Source of the DNA: Vogesella indigofera
GTDB taxonomy: Bacteria; Pseudomonadota; Gammaproteobacteria; Burkholderiales; Chromobacteriaceae
Direction: 5' to 3'
NCBI RefSeq assembly: GCF_028548395.1
Contig: NZ_JAQQLA010000003.1
Span: 434,001-498,000, forward strand
DNA: 64,000 nucleotides
Positions 60,801 through 64,000 of the stretch are shown in pieces (position 1 is the first letter of the stretch; every line of letters starts with the position of its first letter). The notes below the pieces were generated by a model. That model saw nothing but the letters and a program-made list of their open reading frames with translations, was not told where the DNA came from and made no database searches. The position numbers and the translations under genes were made by a program.

Positions 60801-61518
60801 ACGCAAGATCATTTCCTCGCCGACCTGGTCGGGTCTGGAAAGCGAAGAAGTCAGCTACAACGCCGGCTACACCAACGTGCACGAGCTGATCCCATGGCGC
60901 ACCATCACCGGTCGCCAGCAGTTCTACCAGGATCACCAGTGGATGCGTGCTTTCGGCGAAGGCCTGTGTGTCTACAAGCCGCACGTGGACCTGAAGACCA
61001 CCGAAGCCATCCTAGGCAAGAAGCCGAACGGCAATAGCGAGATCGTGCTGAACTGGATCACGCCGCACCAGAAGTGGGGTATCCACAGTACCTACTCCGA
61101 CAACCTGCGCATGCTGACGCTGTCGCGTGGCGGCCCGCACGTCTGGGTGTCCGAGATCGACGCCAAGAAGGCCGGCATCGTCGACAACGACTGGATCGAG
61201 GTGTTCAACGTCAACGGCACGCTGACGGCCCGTGCGGTGGTATCGCAGCGGGTTCCGGAAGGCATGAGCCTGATGTACCACGCCCAGGAGAAGATCGTGA
61301 ACGTGCCGGGCGCGGAAACCAGCGGCAAGCGCGGCGGTATCCACAACTCGGTAACGCGAGCGGTCACCAAACCGACGCACATGATCGGCGGCTACGCCCA
61401 GCTGTCGTGGGGCTTCAACTACTACGGCACCGTCGGCTCCAACCGCGACGAATTCGTGATCGTACGCAAGATGAAGAACGTGGACTGGCTGGACAAGCCG
61501 CTGGCTGATAACGCCTAA
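57817..61518 (+). CDS. narG: Respiratory nitrate reductase, alpha subunit
   Basis: The catalytic subunit with bis-MGD molybdenum and an Fe-S cluster; reduces nitrate to nitrite on the cytoplasmic side. 1233 residues. The N-terminal cluster motif HGVNCTGSCSWKVY (His-Cys-Cys) plus PRGCPRGASYSW, the Mo-ligand region GSNVPMTRTPDAHFYTEVRY, and the closing MIGGYAQLSWGFNYYGTVGS match E. coli NarG closely. ACGGAGG precedes MSHFLDRLNF. First gene of narGHJI; upstream region shares blocks with narK1. Confidence 0.98.
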   Translation: MSHFLDRLNFLGKVKSTFADGHGAVVKEDRKWEDGYRQRWQHDKIVRSTHGVNCTGSCSWKVYVKNGLITWETQQTDYPRTRPDLPNHEPRGCPRGASYSWYVYSAQRVKYPMVRGRLMKLWREARKTMGAIDAWEQISQNPETAKQYKSKRGQGGFVRASWDEVNEIIAASNAYTIKNYGPDRVVGFSPIPAMSMVSYAAGSRYLSLIGGVPLSFYDWYCDLPPASPQVWGEQTDVAESADWYNSTYLMVWGSNVPMTRTPDAHFYTEVRYKGTKTVAVSSDFGEMAKFGDIWLAPKQGTDAALAMAMGHVIFKEFHLDNPSAYFTDYIRQYTDMPMLVTLRQDGGRYVPDYFLRASHLEANLGENTNPEWKTLIIDELSGKIVAPNGSIGFRWTQPEGEAGKWNLEEKDGGNGNEVKGRLSLIEQRDDVVGVAFPYFGAEHDELLTRNVPVKRITLADGKQALVATVFDLMAANYGIDRGLGGGNVAKDYFDDVPYTPAWQQKHTGVKPEMVIQVAREFAQNADQTRGKSMVIVGAALNHWYHMDMTYRGIINMLMMCGCIGQSGGGWCHYVGQEKLRPQTGWAPLAFAADWNRPARQMNGTSFFYAHTSQWRHEKLGVNEILCPTANGSMANMALIDYNAKAERMGWLPSAPQLTTNPLDITRLAAAEGKDPIAYTVESLKSGKLDMACNDPDNPKNFPRNMFVWRSNILGSSGKGHEYFLKYLLGTQNAVMNSEEGCIKPTEITVRPAVEGKLDLLVVLDFRMSTTCLYGDIVLPTATWYEKDDLNTSDMHPFIHPLSEAVQPLWQAKSDWEIYKGFAKAISEVGGDYLGVQKDLVLTPLMHDTPEELGQPFDPRDWKKGECDPIPGKTMPKMTVVERDYTKIYDKFTSIGPLLEKVGNGGKGIAWKTGHEVDVLRGLNQTVAEGVAAGQPKLNTAIDAAEMILTLAPETNGHVAVKAWGALSKITGRDHTHLALPREHDSIRFRDVQAQPRKIISSPTWSGLESEEVSYNAGYTNVHELIPWRTITGRQQFYQDHQWMRAFGEGLCVYKPHVDLKTTEAILGKKPNGNSEIVLNWITPHQKWGIHSTYSDNLRMLTLSRGGPHVWVSEIDAKKAGIVDNDWIEVFNVNGTLTARAVVSQRVPEGMSLMYHAQEKIVNVPGAETSGKRGGIHNSVTRAVTKPTHMIGGYAQLSWGFNYYGTVGSNRDEFVIVRKMKNVDWLDKPLADNA

Positions 61519-61607
61519 ACCCTTTTGGCCGCGAAGCCCGCGCCGACATGCAGTGACGCTGTAAGGTGTCGTGCGCGGGGTTTGTCGCAAAAAACAGGAG
61601 TATCACA

Positions 61608-63158
61608 ATGAAAATCCGTGCCCAAATCGGTATGGTGCTCAACCTCGACAAGTGCATCGGTTGCCATACCTGTTCGGTAACCTGCAAGAACGTGTGGACC
61701 AGTCGCGACGGTGTCGAATACGCGTGGTTCAACAACGTCGAGACCAAGCCCGGCATCGGCTATCCCAAGGACTGGGAGAACCAGGACAAATGGCAGGGCG
61801 GCTGGGTGCGCAAGCCCAACGGCAAGCTGGAGCCGCGCCAGGGCGGCCGTCTGAAGATCCTCGCCAACGTGTTCGCCAACCCGAACCTGCCGGCGATCGA
61901 CGAATACTACGAGCCGTTCACCTACGACTACGAACATCTGCAGAACGCGCCGGAAATGATCACGCCGCCGACTGCACGCCCGGTATCGGTACTGACCGGC
62001 AAGAAGATGGACAAGATCGAGTGGGGCCCGAACTGGGAAGACGACCTCGGCGGCGAATTCAGCAAGCGTTCCAAGGACGCGCTGTTCGAAGGCATCCAGA
62101 AGGAGATGTACTCGGCCTTCGAGAACACCTTCATGATGTACCTGCCGCGCCTGTGCGAACACTGCCTGAACCCGGCCTGTGTCGCCAGCTGCCCGTCCGG
62201 CTCCATCTACAAGCGTGAAGACGACGGCATCGTGCTGATCGACCAGGACAAGTGCCGCGGCTGGCGCATGTGCGTGTCGGGCTGCCCGTACAAGAAGATT
62301 TACTACAACTGGACTACCGGCAAGGCCGAGAAGTGCATCTTCTGCTACCCGCGTATCGAAGCCGGTCAGCCGACTGTGTGCTCCGAGACCTGCGTTGGCC
62401 GCATCCGCTATCTGGGCGTGCTGCTGTACGACGCCGACAAGATCGAAGCCGCTGCCAGCGTCGAAGATCCGAAGAGCCTGTACGAAGCGCAACTGGGCGT
62501 GTTCCTCGACCCGAACGCACCGGAAGTGATCGCCGAAGCCAAGAAGCAGGGCATCGCCGACAGCTGGTTGCTGGCCGCACAGAACTCGCCAGTCTACAAG
62601 ATGGCGATGGAGTGGAAGGTAGCGTTCCCGCTGCATCCGGAATACCGCACGCTGCCGATGGTGTGGTACATCCCGCCACTGTCGCCGATCCAGTCCGCAC
62701 TGGAAAACGGCCTGATCGGCGAGAACGGCATCATCCCGGACGTGAAAGACTTGCGCATCCCGATCCAGTACCTGGCCAACCTGCTGACTGCCGGCAAGGA
62801 AGAGCCGGTGGTGAAAGCGCTGGAAACCATGGTCGCCATGCGCCGCTACATGCGCAAGAAGAGCGTGGAGAAAGTCATCGACGAAAGCACGCTGAAGGGC
62901 ACCCATCTCAAGGCCGCGCAAGTGGAAGAGATGTATCAGGTGATGGCGATTGCCAACTACGAAGACCGCTTCGTGATTCCGTCCAGCCACAAGGAAATGG
63001 TGGAAAACACCTTCGACGACAAGGCCAGCTGCGGCTTCACCTTCGGTAACGGCTGCTCCAGCGGCACGTCCGAGCCTAGCCTGTTCGGCAAGAAGAAGGC
63101 TTCCCCCATCGTGTTCCACGACATGCGTCGCGACCGCAAGGCCAACGCCGGAGAATGA
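61608..63158 (+). CDS. narH: Respiratory nitrate reductase, beta subunit
   Basis: An electron-transfer subunit with three [4Fe-4S] clusters and one [3Fe-4S] cluster linking NarI haem to NarG. Cysteine groups: CIGCHTCSVTCKN, CEHCLNPACVASCPSG, CRGWRMCVSGCPYKK (Trp replaces one Cys, making the 3Fe cluster) and CIFCYP...CSETCVGR. 516 residues. AACAGGAG precedes MKIRAQIGMV. The stop overlaps the narJ start. Confidence 0.98.
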   Translation: MKIRAQIGMVLNLDKCIGCHTCSVTCKNVWTSRDGVEYAWFNNVETKPGIGYPKDWENQDKWQGGWVRKPNGKLEPRQGGRLKILANVFANPNLPAIDEYYEPFTYDYEHLQNAPEMITPPTARPVSVLTGKKMDKIEWGPNWEDDLGGEFSKRSKDALFEGIQKEMYSAFENTFMMYLPRLCEHCLNPACVASCPSGSIYKREDDGIVLIDQDKCRGWRMCVSGCPYKKIYYNWTTGKAEKCIFCYPRIEAGQPTVCSETCVGRIRYLGVLLYDADKIEAAASVEDPKSLYEAQLGVFLDPNAPEVIAEAKKQGIADSWLLAAQNSPVYKMAMEWKVAFPLHPEYRTLPMVWYIPPLSPIQSALENGLIGENGIIPDVKDLRIPIQYLANLLTAGKEEPVVKALETMVAMRRYMRKKSVEKVIDESTLKGTHLKAAQVEEMYQVMAIANYEDRFVIPSSHKEMVENTFDDKASCGFTFGNGCSSGTSEPSLFGKKKASPIVFHDMRRDRKANAGE

Positions 63159-63823
63159 GCATGCACAACCCGATGATTTATCGTGCGCTGGCGGCGCTGC
63201 TGGGTTACCCGCAGCCTGACCTGATCGCCGCGCTGCCGGAAATCCGCGCAGTGCTGGCCGACGACGCCACCCTGGTGGCCGCGGTCGAGCCGCTGCTGCA
63301 AAGGTTGGCCGCAGGCGAGCTGATCGAGGTACAGCAGGACTACGTGCAGATCTTCGACCGCAACCCGTCGCACTCGCTGCACCTGTTCGAGCATATCCAC
63401 GGCGAGGACCGCGCCCGCGGTCAGGCGATGGTGGACCTGATCGAGGAATACAAGGCGCACGGCTTCGAGCCGGTCAGCGAAGAGCTGCCGGACTATGTGC
63501 CGCTGTTCCTGGAATTCCTGTCGCTGTGCGAGGCCGACGAAGCCAATCGCCTGCTGGGTGATGCGGTGCACGTACTGGCCCACGTCGCCGGCCGACTGGT
63601 GGAAAGCGGCAGCGACTACGCCGGCGTGCTGCAGGCGCTGGTCTCGCTGTCGCCGGTAGCACCGGAGCCACTGTCGGTGCCGCCGATCCGCGACATGGAC
63701 GAAGCGCTGGAAACCTTCGGCCCCGGTGCCGATGGTGTCGAGCCACTGCTGAAGCCGACGCTGCCGCACATCGCCCCGGTCAATTTCTATCCCAAGGGTA
63801 GCGGCCCGGCCGCCTGCCATTAA
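63155..63823 (+). CDS. narJ: Nitrate reductase assembly chaperone NarJ
   Basis: A system-specific chaperone needed to insert cofactors into NarG and attach NarGH to the membrane; not part of the final enzyme. 222 residues: YRALAALLGYPQPDLIAALP, the family motif DPRPSHSLHLFEH-like RNPSHSLHLFEHIHGEDR, and ELPDYVPLFLEFLSLCEADE. ATGA overlap with narH. A repeat half-site (63304) lies in the coding sequence. Confidence 0.95.
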   Translation: MSMHNPMIYRALAALLGYPQPDLIAALPEIRAVLADDATLVAAVEPLLQRLAAGELIEVQQDYVQIFDRNPSHSLHLFEHIHGEDRARGQAMVDLIEEYKAHGFEPVSEELPDYVPLFLEFLSLCEADEANRLLGDAVHVLAHVAGRLVESGSDYAGVLQALVSLSPVAPEPLSVPPIRDMDEALETFGPGADGVEPLLKPTLPHIAPVNFYPKGSGPAACH

Positions 63824-63858
63824 TCCGCTGACGGTCCGGGTGGGCGCTGGCGCTCACC

Positions 63859-63871
63859 CGTTGGCCGCAAG
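63859..63871. repeat. Repeat half-site merged with the narI ribosome site
   Basis: CGTTGGCCGCAAGG (63859-63872) overlaps the AAGGAG ribosome site of narI, ten bases before its ATG. Confidence 0.65.
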
Positions 63872-63880
63872 GAGAAAGAC

Positions 63881-64000
63881 ATGGACTACTTGCATCAATT
63901 CGTTTTCGGGATCTATCCCTACATCGCGCTGGCCATTTTCCTGCTCGGCAGCCTGATGCGCTTCGAGCGCGAGCAATACAGCTGGAAGAGCGAATCCAGC
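63881..64000 (+). CDS. narI: Respiratory nitrate reductase, gamma subunit (partial)
   Basis: Start of the membrane cytochrome b that oxidises quinol and anchors NarGH. Forty codons are in the window: MDYLHQFVFGIYPYIALAIF, then LLGSLMRFEREQYSWKS, the first transmembrane helix and loop characteristic of NarI. AAGGAG is well placed. Truncated by the window edge. Confidence 0.93.
   Translation, partial: MDYLHQFVFGIYPYIALAIFLLGSLMRFEREQYSWKSESS

Noticed and set aside
58657..60984. Open frame of 775 codons opposite narG
   Set aside because: An antisense shadow; NarG is unmistakable on the plus strand.

Overview
The window looks like chromosome of a GC-rich, Gram-negative betaproteobacterium, most likely in the Neisseriales (Chromobacteriaceae-like). 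This rests on gene content and order: tig-clpP-clpX-lon-hupB-ppiD, a bamD/rluD pair, a fused malic enzyme, and a nitrate-respiration locus. I could not run a taxonomic search, so the genus is not assigned. Nearly everything is housekeeping or respiratory core. There is no prophage, IS transposase, integrase or CRISPR array. One AT-rich orphan gene (22991-23884) looks foreign.

Layout: 1-6200 holds small accessory genes: a ferric-reductase-like flavocytochrome, DUF3861, a diguanylate cyclase, a secreted protein, a Nudix hydrolase and a DUF5602-like protein. 6229-9475 is a nitric-oxide detoxification module: norW and norV (minus strand) facing an NsrR-type Rrf2 regulator, with two 23-bp palindromic operators in between. 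9517-17838 carries an Lrp regulator with a divergent EamA exporter, sbcDC, a periplasmic binding protein and an RlmN-type radical SAM enzyme. 18028-22595 has maeB, a divergent LysR gene and yghU. 22600-29960 has the orphan gene and the nrdA-lipoprotein-nrdB cluster with a candidate NrdR/DnaA control region, then pgeF. 29934-37506 has rluD, bamD, glnB, purL, a Bax-inhibitor-1 protein and tRNA-Leu(UAG). 37844-46123 is the proteostasis cluster. 46186-51042 has sodB, yhiN, dnaB, a small ferredoxin, an alpha/beta hydrolase and rnk. 51329-64000 is the nitrate-respiration island: narK1, narK2, a chemoreceptor, a FucP-type sugar transporter, narGHJ and the start of narI.

The physiological theme is anaerobic nitrogen-oxide metabolism. 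NarK1/NarK2 move nitrate and nitrite, NarGHI reduces nitrate, and the NsrR-controlled NorVW pair removes NO. The upstream regions of narK1 and narG share two exact sequence blocks, suggesting common control.

The most unusual feature of the DNA is a short repeat, consensus YTGCGGCCAACSTTG. By eye its 9-base core GCGGCCAAC occurs about fifty times on the two strands, against one or two expected from base composition. In intergenic DNA it is often paired as an inverted repeat at gene ends, sometimes forming an intrinsic terminator. Inside genes it is read in several different frames. This is how DNA uptake sequences behave in Neisseria and Pasteurellaceae, but the sequence does not resemble the Neisseria uptake dialects I know.
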